Assembly (NCBI GenBank): GCA_934256695.1 | Contig: CAKQPE010000023.1 | Location: forward strand, 1-25,345 | DNA length: 25,345 nucleotides | Direction: 5' to 3' | DNA from: an uncultured Eubacteriales bacterium | Lineage (GTDB): Bacteria; Bacillota; Clostridia; Lachnospirales; Anaerotignaceae | In this document: positions 13,205-21,020 of the stretch, in pieces | Numbering within the stretch: position 1 is the stretch's first letter | Layout: the number at the start of each line of letters is the position of its first letter | Notes under the pieces: generated by a model | Seen by the model: only the letters and a program-made list of their open reading frames with translations | What the model was told of the DNA's origin: nothing | Database searches by the model: none | Program-made: the position numbers and the translations under genes

Positions 13205-14887
13205 TTAGAATAATCCTGAGATTGTACCGTTGATATCAACGTCAATCTTTTCAGCAGCAGGAACCTTAGGAAGACCAGGCATTTTCATGATTGTACCTGT
13301 CATAGCTACGATAAATCCTGCACCTACAGAAACTGTAAGGTCTCTTATTGTAATTTTGAAACCTGTAGGTCTGCCGAGCTTTGTCTGGTCATCAGTAAAT
13401 GAATACTGTGTCTTAGCCATACAGATAGGAAGGTTGCCCCAGCCGTTCTTTTCAAACTCTGCAATAGCCTTGTTTGCAGCAGGTGAATAATCTACGCCGT
13501 CTGCACCATAAACCTTTGTTGCAATAGCATTGATTTTTTCTTTGATTGACATATCAAGGTCATAAACATATGTATGTTCTTTGTTAAGTTCAATAAGGTT
13601 AAGAACTTCTTTAGCAAGAGCGATACCGCCTTCGCCGCCCTTAGCCCATACTTCTGAAAGAGCTACGTTAACGCCGAGTTCATTGCATTTCTTTTCTACA
13701 AGGTCAAGCTCAGCCTGTGTATCTGTAGGGAATGCGTTGATAGCAACTACGCAAGGAAGTCCGTAAACCTTTGTTACGTTTTCTACGTGTTTAAGAAGGT
13801 TAGGGATACCTTTTTCAAGTGCTTCAAGGTTTTCGTTGTTAAGGTCAGCCTTAGCTACGCCACCGTTATATTTGAGTGCTCTAACTGTAGCAACAAGTAC
13901 AACTGCCTTTGGTTTAAGACCACTCTGACGGCATTTGATGTCGATGAATTTTTCAGCACCAAGGTCAGCACCGAAGCCTGCCTCTGTAACTACATAATCA
14001 GCGATTTTTGAAGCCATCTTTGTAGCTATAACGCTGTTGCAGCCGTGAGCGATGTTAGCGAAAGGACCGCCGTGAATGAAAGCTGCTGTTCCTTCAAGTG
14101 TCTGAACGATGTTTGGTTTAAGAGCATCTTTAAGAAGAGCTGCCATAGCACCCTGTGCATTGAGCTGTCCGCAAGTTACAGGCTCGCCTTTTCTGTTGTA
14201 AGCAACAACCATCTTAGCAAGTTTTTCTTTAAGGTCGATTATGTCGTTTGAAAGACAGAAAGCAGCCATAACTTCTGAAGCAACTGTAATATCAAAACCG
14301 TCCTGTCTTGTTGTACCGTCGCCTTTGCCGCCAAGACCGTTAATGATATTTCTGAGGTTTCTGTCGTTCATGTCAACGGCTCTTCTCCAAACAACTTTCT
14401 TTAAATCAATGTCAAGAGCATTGCCCTGATGGATATGGTTATCAAGCATGGCAGCAAGAAGGTTGTTAGCTGCACCGATAGCGTGGAAATCGCCTGTGAA
14501 GTGAAGGTTGATGTCTTCCATAGGAACAACCTGAGCATATCCGCCGCCTGCGGCACCGCCTTTAACACCGAATACAGGTCCTAAAGAAGGTTCTCTTACA
14601 GCAATAATTGTCTTTTTGCCAAGCTTGTTAAGAGCATCGCCAAGACCGATTGTTGTAGTTGTTTTACCTTCACCTGCAGGAGTAGGGTTAATAGCTGTTA
14701 CAAGTATAAGGTTTCCGTCTTCATTGTCTTTTAATTCGTTCTGTAAATATCTGTAGTCTACTTTAGCTTTGTATTTGCCGTAGTTTTCTACGTATTTATC
14801 AGGGATACCTATTTTTTCTGTAATTGTATTGATAACCTGCATCTCAGCTTCCTGTGCAATCTGGATGTCTGTCTTAAATTCTGCCAT
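13205..14887 (-). CDS. fhs: Formate--tetrahydrofolate ligase
   Basis: Fhs joins formate to THF using ATP, giving 10-formyl-THF in the cytosol; it is the entry of formate into one-carbon metabolism and of the methyl branch in acetogens. The 560-aa length is normal. The ATP loop PTPAGEGKTTTT is at 68-79, followed by the signature regions REPSLGPVFGVKGGAAGGGY (98-117) and NLHFTGDFHAI. Codon choice is uniform, suggesting strong expression. AGGAGG lies ahead of the ATG. It is followed by folD in the same direction. No other Wood-Ljungdahl gene is in the window, so acetogenesis cannot be claimed. Confidence 0.97.
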   Translation of the reverse strand: MAEFKTDIQIAQEAEMQVINTITEKIGIPDKYVENYGKYKAKVDYRYLQNELKDNEDGNLILVTAINPTPAGEGKTTTTIGLGDALNKLGKKTIIAVREPSLGPVFGVKGGAAGGGYAQVVPMEDINLHFTGDFHAIGAANNLLAAMLDNHIHQGNALDIDLKKVVWRRAVDMNDRNLRNIINGLGGKGDGTTRQDGFDITVASEVMAAFCLSNDIIDLKEKLAKMVVAYNRKGEPVTCGQLNAQGAMAALLKDALKPNIVQTLEGTAAFIHGGPFANIAHGCNSVIATKMASKIADYVVTEAGFGADLGAEKFIDIKCRQSGLKPKAVVLVATVRALKYNGGVAKADLNNENLEALEKGIPNLLKHVENVTKVYGLPCVVAINAFPTDTQAELDLVEKKCNELGVNVALSEVWAKGGEGGIALAKEVLNLIELNKEHTYVYDLDMSIKEKINAIATKVYGADGVDYSPAANKAIAEFEKNGWGNLPICMAKTQYSFTDDQTKLGRPTGFKITIRDLTVSVGAGFIVAMTGTIMKMPGLPKVPAAEKIDVDINGTISGLF

Positions 14888-14941
14888 TTTTAAAAAATCC
14901 TCCTAATGAAAAGTATATTTACTTAAATCTTAAAACCACAA

Positions 14942-14998
14942 CCGATTAAAATAATCGGCAAATACTAACAGTAAGTTTTAAAAACCCCTGTTTTTAAA
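14942..14998 (-). terminator. panB terminator and second hairpin
   Basis: TTTAAAAAC CCCT GTTTTTAAA (14977-14998) is a perfect 9-bp stem 40 bases past the panB stop. CCGATTA AAA TAATCGG (14942-14958) is a second perfect stem. On the minus strand the first is followed by A-rich, not clearly U-rich, sequence, so strength is uncertain. TTGTGG and TATACT further on (about 14909-14938, 18-base spacing) may be the fhs promoter. Confidence 0.5.
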
Positions 14999-15041
14999 CC
15001 ACATTTTTAATCTTTTTTCCCGTTTTATATACCCTTAGTTT

Positions 15042-15872
15042 TTATTTAAGATTTTCAATTCCCTCTATAACCGCATTATACTGTGTATCGTGGTCAGGGA
15101 ATGTTCTCTCGTTTGATTCTTTTACATATTCGTTGTATGCATCGATTATAATTGTATGAAGGTCAGCAAACTTCTTTGCAAATTTAGGAACCCACTCATT
15201 CATGCCGAGCATATCCTGAGCAACAAGAACCTGCATATCACAGCCTGCACCTGCACCGATACCCATTGTAGGTATGCCGATCTTCTGTGTGATAACATCT
15301 GCAAGCATTTTTGGAATACCCTCCAAAACTACCATAAATGCACCTGCTTCTTCAACGGCTCTTGCTGAGTCAAGAAGTTCCTGAGCAGCCTGAAGGCTCT
15401 TGCCCTGAACTTTAAATCCGCCCATCATGGCAGCTGACTGAGGTGTAAGACCGATATGTGCACATACAGGGATACCTGCTTTAACGATAGCTTTGATTAC
15501 AGGAGCCATGTCTGAACCGCCTTCAAGCTTAACACAGTCACAGCCTGTTTCCATAAAAAGTCTGTTTGCATTTCTTACAGCTTCCTCAAGACTTACGTTG
15601 TATGAACCGAAAGGCATATCGCCGATAACAAATGTGTTAGGAGCACCTTTAACAACGTGGCTTGTGTGATAAATCATATCCTCAAGAGTAACGCCGACTG
15701 TGCCTTTGTAACCAAGCATTGTCATACCGAGAGAATCTCCTACAAGAATCATATCAACATTGCTTTCGTCTACAAGTTTGGCATTAGTATAGTCATAGCT
15801 TGTAACCATTGTTATTACTTTGTCGCCGCCTTTTGATGCTCTGATTTCAGGTACTGTAATTTTCTTCTTCAT
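15042..15872 (-). CDS. panB: 3-methyl-2-oxobutanoate hydroxymethyltransferase
   Basis: PanB transfers a hydroxymethyl group from 5,10-methylene-THF to 2-oxoisovalerate, giving ketopantoate for pantothenate and CoA. The 276-aa protein has the metal-binding Asp46 (LVGDSLGM) and Asp85 (IGDMPFGS), Lys115 and Glu117 (VKLEGG), His139 (CAHIGLTPQ) and Glu184 (VVLEGIP). The start is the ATG at 15870-15872: AGGAGG lies 9 bases upstream, and the open frame beyond it encodes an untypical hydrophobic extension. panC and panD are not adjacent. Its placement just before fhs and folD, which feed its cofactor, is suggestive. A 9-bp inverted repeat lies 295 bases upstream. Confidence 0.96.
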   Translation of the reverse strand: MKKKITVPEIRASKGGDKVITMVTSYDYTNAKLVDESNVDMILVGDSLGMTMLGYKGTVGVTLEDMIYHTSHVVKGAPNTFVIGDMPFGSYNVSLEEAVRNANRLFMETGCDCVKLEGGSDMAPVIKAIVKAGIPVCAHIGLTPQSAAMMGGFKVQGKSLQAAQELLDSARAVEEAGAFMVVLEGIPKMLADVITQKIGIPTMGIGAGAGCDMQVLVAQDMLGMNEWVPKFAKKFADLHTIIIDAYNEYVKESNERTFPDHDTQYNAVIEGIENLK

Positions 15873-16351
15873 TTTAAAGCTCCTCCTCACATAAAAACCT
15901 TTCAAATTCAAAAAAACATTTAAAAACCATAAAAATTTAAATATCGAAAGTAACCAGCTTCCGACAAATTTGAAAAACTTATTAAAATAAATTAACAAGT
16001 GTTTTCATACATATATATTAGCAAACCGTATGCCAAAAATAAAGCATTTAAATAAGAACACTTAAATTATGATAGTTTTGCACAAAATATTCTTTATTTT
16101 TCAATTCTGTAATCGAAAAACCATATGAATTTTTGGTTAAATTGCCAATGCAAAGATTTTACAGATTATCTTACCAACAGGTAAGATATGTTTTATTTTG
16201 TTCGGCTAAAAATTATGTTTAAACATATTTAAACATTGCTATTTATATTTTTAATTTTTATTAACGCTTTTATCAATTTAAAAATCAAAACTCCTGCCGA
16301 AAACCATTCTTAAATGAACGGCTTACTGACATTACATTTGCACCAAACAAA
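15873..16351. other. AT-rich region upstream of panB
   Basis: No gene seen in this 480-base stretch. On the minus strand TTGGCA near 16027-16032 with a TATATG about 15 bases on could be a panB promoter, but the match is poor. The most distinct feature is the inverted repeat at 16167-16188, reported separately. Confidence 0.4.
16167..16188. promoter_or_regulatory. 9-bp inverted repeat, possible operator
   Basis: TATCTTACC AACA GGTAAGATA is perfect over 9 bp with a 4-base centre. It lies between panB and the hairpin chain, about 295 bases from the panB start. It could be a regulator site for panB. On the plus strand it is followed by TGTTTTATTTTGTT, so it could also act as a plus-strand terminator. 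The sequence cannot decide. Confidence 0.35.
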
Positions 16352-16615
16352 AAATACCGTGACACCGTCACGGTATTTGAAGGTGTCGATAAAGTCGACG
16401 CCTAAGTCGAAATCAGGATTTCGACTTGTTCAAACAGAAGAACAAACAGACGGGTTCCATCGGCTTAAAAGCCTTGAAACCCGCTGTTTTCCTCGTCGGA
16501 AATGAATTCCGACTGCGGATTCCATTCGGGAAACTCATTCGTTTCCCGAACCCTTCCGTATCATAAAATAACTTTATCTACAATCCGAAATACCGTGACA
16601 CTGTCACGGTATTTC
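16352..16615. repeat. Chain of seven distinct hairpins framed by one repeated hairpin
   Basis: Successive stems: 16352-16378 (12 bp), 16382-16402 (8 bp), 16404-16427 (10 bp, AAGTCGAAAT/ATTTCGACTT), 16451-16483 (CGGGTT/AACCCG with GGC/GCC inside), 16495-16513 (GTCGGAA/TTCCGAC), 16525-16550 (TTCGGGAAAC/GTTTCCCGAA, 10 bp) and 16587-16615 (13 bp). The first and last are the same hairpin (ACCGTGAC/GTCACGGT) with one loop change. The inner ones share no sequence with each other. A 63-codon frame across it has no ribosome site and is not believable as a gene. Confidence 0.7.
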
Positions 16616-16744
16616 ATTAAAAGTTTTATTTGATTTTTGTATGCACCGCCAAGAAAAGGCGGCGGTCATAGACCGTTTTTGCAAAGCAAAAAATGCTTTG
16701 ACCATGAAAATCGTGGGGTATCGTGGCAACGCCACAAAGTCTTA
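16587..16744 (-). repeat. 3'-UTR hairpin element E7 with terminator
   Basis: On the minus strand it begins right at the TGA of the DUF1537 kinase gene: TAAGAC, hairpin GTGGC/GCCAC (16723-16735), TACCCCACG, CATGGTC, AAGCATTTTTTGCTTT, CGGTC/GACCG, CCGCC/GGCGG, the flank TAAAACTTTTAATGAAA and a perfect 13-bp terminator stem with a 3-base loop (16587-16615). Same order of parts as E2, E3 and E5 although the stems differ. Confidence 0.68.
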
Positions 16745-18181
16745 TCAACCCATTAATATTTCAACAGCCTCACGAAGTGTAGTTACCTCACCTACATTGC
16801 CAGGGAATATTACATAAGGCATATTAGGGAATTTGCTTTCTTCGCCTGTCATCCATACCGGTATTCCCGGTTTAATCTGTCCCATAACTGTTGCCTTCTT
16901 TACTCGGAGAGCTTTTGTTCCCACATCGCTTGATGTGATACCACCCTTTGCAACTATAAACGAAGGCTTAATATTAAGGTCTCCTATTACTCTTACAACA
17001 GCATTGGAAATATCAACGGAAATCTGAAGTATCTTGTCCTTGTCGTCTGTGTCAAGCTTTACAAGCTCACGGCTTGTATATACAACAACTGACTGTCCTT
17101 TTGATATAAACTCCTCTGCTTTTGATATTACTTCCTTAACTTCTTTGTCAAGACCGCCTTCTTCAAGGACTCTTGCCGCATGGAATTCTATAAACTCAAG
17201 AGGCTTCTTACAGTTTTTAAGTTCTTCAAACTGCATAGTTGTCTTTTTAACGTGAGAACCTATAAGCACTATACCGCCGTTTTTGTTGTCGGCTGATACA
17301 AGCTCATCTTTTGTAAGAAGGTCTTTGTCCGCTACTCCGCCAAGAACCTTTGTTATGGCAGCGGCACTTCTGAATATAAATTCTTTTCCTGCCGCTACAG
17401 CCTTGCAGAAAGCTATGGCAAAAATCTTAACATCAACATAATCAACGGCATTTACCATTACCTTGTTGAAATCCTTAACTGCCATAAGCTGTTCTGTTAT
17501 TTTGTCTATATTAAGGTTTCTTATATCCTCAAGTGCTATGCAGGTAACATCTTCTGCTTTAAACTCGCCTTTTGTCTTTTCTTCAACATATTCACGAATA
17601 TCAGATGATTTATAGCCGAATGACTTATCTTTTGCAAACTCTGTCATTCCGGCAGGAGTAAGCTGTTCACCTTCTTTTACGTAATGAACATTGTTTATTG
17701 TAAATCTTCCGCCTTCTTTAAAGAAAGGAAGAAGTATTTCACCATCTATTTTTTTGCCTGTAAGGCTTTCAACATCTGCCTTTAAAAGGCTTGTTTCAAG
17801 AGGATAGTGTCCTCTTAAAGTTGAATCGCTTCTGCTTATTATAATAAAATCTTTGCCAAGCTTTTTGGCTACGGCAGCTATGTTTTCCGCCATTTCATGA
17901 TGTGCCTTTGTAGTCTGCTCTACTGTAAGACCACGGGAATTTGTAAGCACAAAAGAAATGCTTTTTCCGTCATTAAAAGCCTGTTCAAGTGTAGGCACTG
18001 ACCAGTCGGTATATACATACACGTTGTTAACTGTCTGAACTCCGGTAGGGTCATCGTCAAGTGCTATTATCTTTTTATTAAGACCTTTAAGGGCCTCTTT
18101 AAGCATCTCGTCAACCTTTTTTTCATCAACAGGTTTAACCTCGGCAAGTACACTGACATTTAACGGTTTTACTTCTGACAT
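16745..18181 (-). CDS. DUF1537 four-carbon acid sugar kinase family protein
   Basis: This 478-aa protein belongs to the DUF1537 family (SBD_N plus NBD_C domains), ATP-dependent kinases acting on 3-oxo-tetronate and related acid sugars. The N-terminal sugar-binding domain opens with LDDDPTGVQT (41-50) and carries NSRGLT and the SRSDSTLRGHYP motif (116-127). The C-terminal nucleotide domain has AKGGITSSD (about 410-420) and FPGNVGE (459-465). DDDPTGVQTV differs from the DDFTGATD form of the better-known OtnK/DtnK members, so this is a distinct subfamily and substrate is unknown. GGAGAG precedes the ATG. Last gene of the rpiR-aldolase-dehydrogenase-kinase operon. Confidence 0.9.
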   Translation of the reverse strand: MSEVKPLNVSVLAEVKPVDEKKVDEMLKEALKGLNKKIIALDDDPTGVQTVNNVYVYTDWSVPTLEQAFNDGKSISFVLTNSRGLTVEQTTKAHHEMAENIAAVAKKLGKDFIIISRSDSTLRGHYPLETSLLKADVESLTGKKIDGEILLPFFKEGGRFTINNVHYVKEGEQLTPAGMTEFAKDKSFGYKSSDIREYVEEKTKGEFKAEDVTCIALEDIRNLNIDKITEQLMAVKDFNKVMVNAVDYVDVKIFAIAFCKAVAAGKEFIFRSAAAITKVLGGVADKDLLTKDELVSADNKNGGIVLIGSHVKKTTMQFEELKNCKKPLEFIEFHAARVLEEGGLDKEVKEVISKAEEFISKGQSVVVYTSRELVKLDTDDKDKILQISVDISNAVVRVIGDLNIKPSFIVAKGGITSSDVGTKALRVKKATVMGQIKPGIPVWMTGEESKFPNMPYVIFPGNVGEVTTLREAVEILMG

Positions 18182-18225
18182 AAAAAACTCTCCTTAATAT
18201 ATATAAAAACTAAATAAATTTAAAA

Positions 18226-19125
18226 TCAGTCAACTCTCTTGACTTCAACACCTGCAAGTCTTTCAAAATATTTAACATATCCGCAGTGGTCGTCCATAAA
18301 TCCTCCCGCAACCTTGCATGACTGCTGAATTTCAAAAAGCTGTGCTGTAAGAGGCATAGGAACATCAATCTGGTGTGCTGTATCAAGAACATTCTTTACG
18401 TCCTTGTGATTTACCTTTATTGTTCCGCCTGGCTTAAAGTTTCTGTCAAGTATCATAGGCACTTTATCGTGAAGAACCTGGCTTCCCGCAAGTCCACCCT
18501 TGATAGCGTCATAAACCTTCTGTGGATCAACACCTGCTTTTGCGGCAAATGTAAATGCTTCGCCTACAACTGCAATATTAAGGTTTACTATTGCCTGATT
18601 TACAAGTTTTGTTACAGAGCCGCTGCCTGTACCGCCTATAAGCACAGAAGAACCGCCTAAAATATCAAAATAAGGCTTTACTTTGTTAAACACTTCTTCT
18701 TCTCCGCCTACCATTATAGAAAGTGTACCATTTACAGCACCGGGTTCTCCGCCGGAAACAGGTGCATCAAGGAACTTAACACCGTATTTTGCAAGCTTTT
18801 CGGCATGGTCTTTGCTCTGTGCTGCCGTTTCTGAGCTGAAGTCAACAAAAACAGAGCCTTCCTTCATTGTAAGAGCAACACCGCCTTCGCCGAAAAGAAC
18901 ACTGTCTACTATATCGGCTGTAGGAAGGATACACATAACAACATCACATTCTCTGCCCATTGTTTCCTTGTCCGCAAATTTTACAAGACCGTTTGATTCT
19001 TTTTCCAACTGATGTGCAATTTCCTCGTTCACATCGTTTACAATAACTTCTTTTCCTGCCTTGTAAAGATTAGTTACCATTGGTTTTCCCATAATTCCAA
19101 GACCGATAAATCCAACTTTTGACAT
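18226..19125 (-). CDS. NAD(P)-dependent beta-hydroxyacid dehydrogenase (GarR/LtnD type)
   Basis: This 299-aa oxidoreductase belongs to the 3-hydroxyisobutyrate/6-phosphogluconate dehydrogenase family, whose members include tartronate semialdehyde reductase (GarR) and L-threonate dehydrogenase (LtnD). The dinucleotide loop GLGIMG is at 8-13, the substrate loop DAPVSGGEPGA at 120-130 and the catalytic Lys173 in VTKLVNQ. The helical C-terminal domain follows. I chose the ATG at 19123-19125, 9 bases after GGGGG, over one two codons earlier that is too close to it. In this operon an acid-sugar oxidation role (LtnD-like) seems more likely than GarR, by inference from the neighbouring kinase. Confidence 0.9.
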   Translation of the reverse strand: MSKVGFIGLGIMGKPMVTNLYKAGKEVIVNDVNEEIAHQLEKESNGLVKFADKETMGRECDVVMCILPTADIVDSVLFGEGGVALTMKEGSVFVDFSSETAAQSKDHAEKLAKYGVKFLDAPVSGGEPGAVNGTLSIMVGGEEEVFNKVKPYFDILGGSSVLIGGTGSGSVTKLVNQAIVNLNIAVVGEAFTFAAKAGVDPQKVYDAIKGGLAGSQVLHDKVPMILDRNFKPGGTIKVNHKDVKNVLDTAHQIDVPMPLTAQLFEIQQSCKVAGGFMDDHCGYVKYFERLAGVEVKRVD

Positions 19126-19154
19126 AATCATAATCCCCCTTAATATTGATTAAA

Positions 19155-19168
19155 ACGGTTTAAACCGT
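19155..19168. promoter_or_regulatory. 14-bp perfect palindrome, possible operator
   Basis: ACGGTTTAAACCGT is a perfect palindrome between the aldolase and dehydrogenase genes, 29 bases before the dehydrogenase ATG. The shape resembles a dimeric regulator site. I found no second copy near the rpiR start. Confidence 0.35.
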
Positions 19169-19199
19169 ATAAAATTGCTGATTTACGTTGTTGAGGTTT

Positions 19200-19245
19200 C
19201 CCTCATCTGTCTCTGTGAGACACCTTCTCCCCAAGGAGAAGGCTT
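19200..19245. repeat. GGATGAGGG-type palindromic module inside the operon
   Basis: CCTCATCTGTCTC TGT GAGACACC is followed by CCTTCTCC CCAA GGAGAAGG. GTCTC/GAGAC takes the variable hairpin slot seen as GTCAC/GTGAC at 8244-8257 and GTCCC/GGGAC at 25169-25180. It lies between two genes that should be co-transcribed, so it would be part of the mRNA. Confidence 0.7.
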
Positions 19246-19265
19246 AATTTCCATGTTCCAAAATT

Positions 19266-20102
19266 TTATACTCTTGCAAAAAGCCTTATATATTTTTCAA
19301 CTATTTCGGAAACTATATCCTCCTGCATAAGAGTAAGTTTTGAAAGATGAGTATTCGGGTCTTCTTTTATTATTTCTGCCAGCTTCTTTACTGTGTACTG
19401 AGAAATTTCGGTATTTACGTTTATTTTGTTAATACCGTTTTCTATGCACTCTATTATTTTTTCCTCCGGTGTACCGCTGCCGCCGTGAAGAACAAGCGGA
19501 ATAGAAACTCTGTCGTTTATTTTCTTTAATATATCAACTCTTATGTTAGGCTCTGCCTTATACATTCCGTGAACAGTACCGATTGAAACGGCAAGAGCGT
19601 CAACACCTGTCATGTTTACAAAATCAGCGGCATTTTCCGGATTTGTATAAGCCTGTCCATGGTCAATATCTGTTTCGTTGGAATGTTCTCCGAGAGCAAG
19701 GCTTCCAAGCTCCGCCTCTACGGAAACACCCTTTGCATGAGCCATGTTCGCAACTGCACGGCTGTTCTTTACGTTTTCCTCAAAAGGCAGTGCGGAACCG
19801 TCATACATTACCGATGTAAAGCCTGCTTCTATGGCAGCTTTTATTATTTCAATATCCTTACAGTGGTCAAGGTGGAGTGCCACATCGGCCGGAAGGTCTT
19901 TAGACGCTTCTTCTGTAATATATTTAACGGTTTCAAGGCTCATATTTTTAAGATATGATGCACCGAATGAAATTATGGCAGGCATTTTTGTTTTTTCAAC
20001 TGCCTTGCACACGCCTTTTATTGTTTCATAGCTGTAAATATTAAAAGAACCTACAGCCTGTTTTTCTTTTCCCGAAAGTATTGTTTTCAGATTAATAAGC
20101 AA
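19266..20102 (-). CDS. Class II (zinc) ketose-bisphosphate-type aldolase
   Basis: This 278-aa enzyme is in the class II fructose-bisphosphate/tagatose-bisphosphate aldolase family (FbaA, GatY, KbaY). Catalytic and zinc residues are present: Asp79 and His80 in LHLDHCK, VEAELGSLALGE in the middle, the zinc His in SIGTVHGMYK, the His in LVLHGGSG and the phosphate-loop region INKINVNTEI. It is closest in layout to KbaY/GatY, but the neighbours point to a phosphorylated acid-sugar substrate rather than a sugar bisphosphate. The start is a TTG (20100-20102), 9 bases after GGAG; MLINLKTIL matches the family start. A TTG three codons earlier is too close to the ribosome site. Confidence 0.88.
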   Translation of the reverse strand: MLINLKTILSGKEKQAVGSFNIYSYETIKGVCKAVEKTKMPAIISFGASYLKNMSLETVKYITEEASKDLPADVALHLDHCKDIEIIKAAIEAGFTSVMYDGSALPFEENVKNSRAVANMAHAKGVSVEAELGSLALGEHSNETDIDHGQAYTNPENAADFVNMTGVDALAVSIGTVHGMYKAEPNIRVDILKKINDRVSIPLVLHGGSGTPEEKIIECIENGINKINVNTEISQYTVKKLAEIIKEDPNTHLSKLTLMQEDIVSEIVEKYIRLFARV

Positions 20103-20126
20103 TACAAACAACTCCGTTTCGTTATA

Positions 20127-21020
20127 TTAAATTTTATCTTTTTCTTCTGTCTTTTTCTTCATTTCCTCAAGTGCCTTGTCAGAAGCCTCTATAGCCTTTA
20201 CTATATTTCTGCTTGCATCTGTGTCACCGAGACGTGTGGAATATGCAACAACAAGTATATCCATAATTACAAGCTGAACAAGTCGGCTTACCATAGCCTC
20301 TGTATAATATGCCGCATCGTTTGTCGATGAGAATATACACAAATCAGCCATTTTTGCAAGGTCAGAATTCATATAGCTTGTAAGACCGATAACCTTTGCT
20401 CCGGAAGACTGGGCAATTCTTGCACATTCAAGAACCTCCTTGCTTTCACCCTCATGGGATATAAGCACAAGAACATCTTTTTTGGTAAGATGTGCCGCAT
20501 GTATAAGTGCAAGATGGGTGTTGCTTTCGTGTATTACGTTTTTGCCGCATTTAAGGAATTTATGATAAACGTCCATGGCTATAACGCCACTGCCGCCGGC
20601 ACCGAAAAACATAACCCTTTCCGCATTTTCAATCAGCTCTATTACGGAAGTAAGCTTTCGGTTATCAACAAGCTTGGATATATCGTTTATAGCCGAAGCG
20701 GCATTTCTTATAACCTTTCGTTTAACCTCGCTTATGCTGTCTCCCGGCTTAATATCATAATCTTCTTCTTCCATGGTACCGCCGTCTTTAATTATGTCCT
20801 GTGCCATGTCCAACCTAAAAGCCTGATAAGATGTATAATCAAGTTTATTGATAAATCTTATTATGGTCGTTTCGCTAAGGTTACATTCCCTTCCAAGTTC
20901 GCTCAACGTCATTCTTACGCATTTTTTGCTGTTTTTAAGAATGTAGTTGGCTACTGTTTTCTGGTTTTTGGAAAGTGTATTATATTTAACTCTTATTTCC
21001 GTAAAGACATTCTTTTCCAA
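20127..21020 (-). CDS. RpiR-family transcriptional regulator (HTH + SIS)
   Basis: This 297-aa DNA-binding regulator has an N-terminal winged/helix-turn-helix domain (about 15-75; LSELGRECNLSETTIIRFINKLDY is the recognition region) and a SIS sugar-phosphate-binding domain (about 125-255; MFFGAGGSGVIAMDVYHKF and VLISHEGESKEVLE). RpiR proteins respond to phosphorylated sugars and usually control the genes beside them. It heads the operon; the aldolase starts 24 bases after its stop. The start is a TTG (21018-21020), 8 bases after GGGGG; no ATG lies before the DNA-binding domain. Effector is probably a phosphorylated intermediate of the pathway (inference). Confidence 0.9.
   Translation of the reverse strand: MEKNVFTEIRVKYNTLSKNQKTVANYILKNSKKCVRMTLSELGRECNLSETTIIRFINKLDYTSYQAFRLDMAQDIIKDGGTMEEEDYDIKPGDSISEVKRKVIRNAASAINDISKLVDNRKLTSVIELIENAERVMFFGAGGSGVIAMDVYHKFLKCGKNVIHESNTHLALIHAAHLTKKDVLVLISHEGESKEVLECARIAQSSGAKVIGLTSYMNSDLAKMADLCIFSSTNDAAYYTEAMVSRLVQLVIMDILVVAYSTRLGDTDASRNIVKAIEASDKALEEMKKKTEEKDKI

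Noticed and set aside
13205..14887. Claim of acetogenesis (Wood-Ljungdahl pathway)
   Set aside because: fhs, folD and fchA also occur in many non-acetogenic Clostridia, and no metF, acsABCDE or cooS gene lies in the window.
15873..15998. N-terminal extension of PanB by 42 residues
   Set aside because: The extension is hydrophobic, unlike any PanB, and an ideal AGGAGG lies 9 bases before the internal ATG at 15872.
16352..16615. CRISPR-like array
   Set aside because: Palindromes repeat in close succession, but only the first and last are alike, spacing is irregular (about 20-45 bases), and no cas gene is present.
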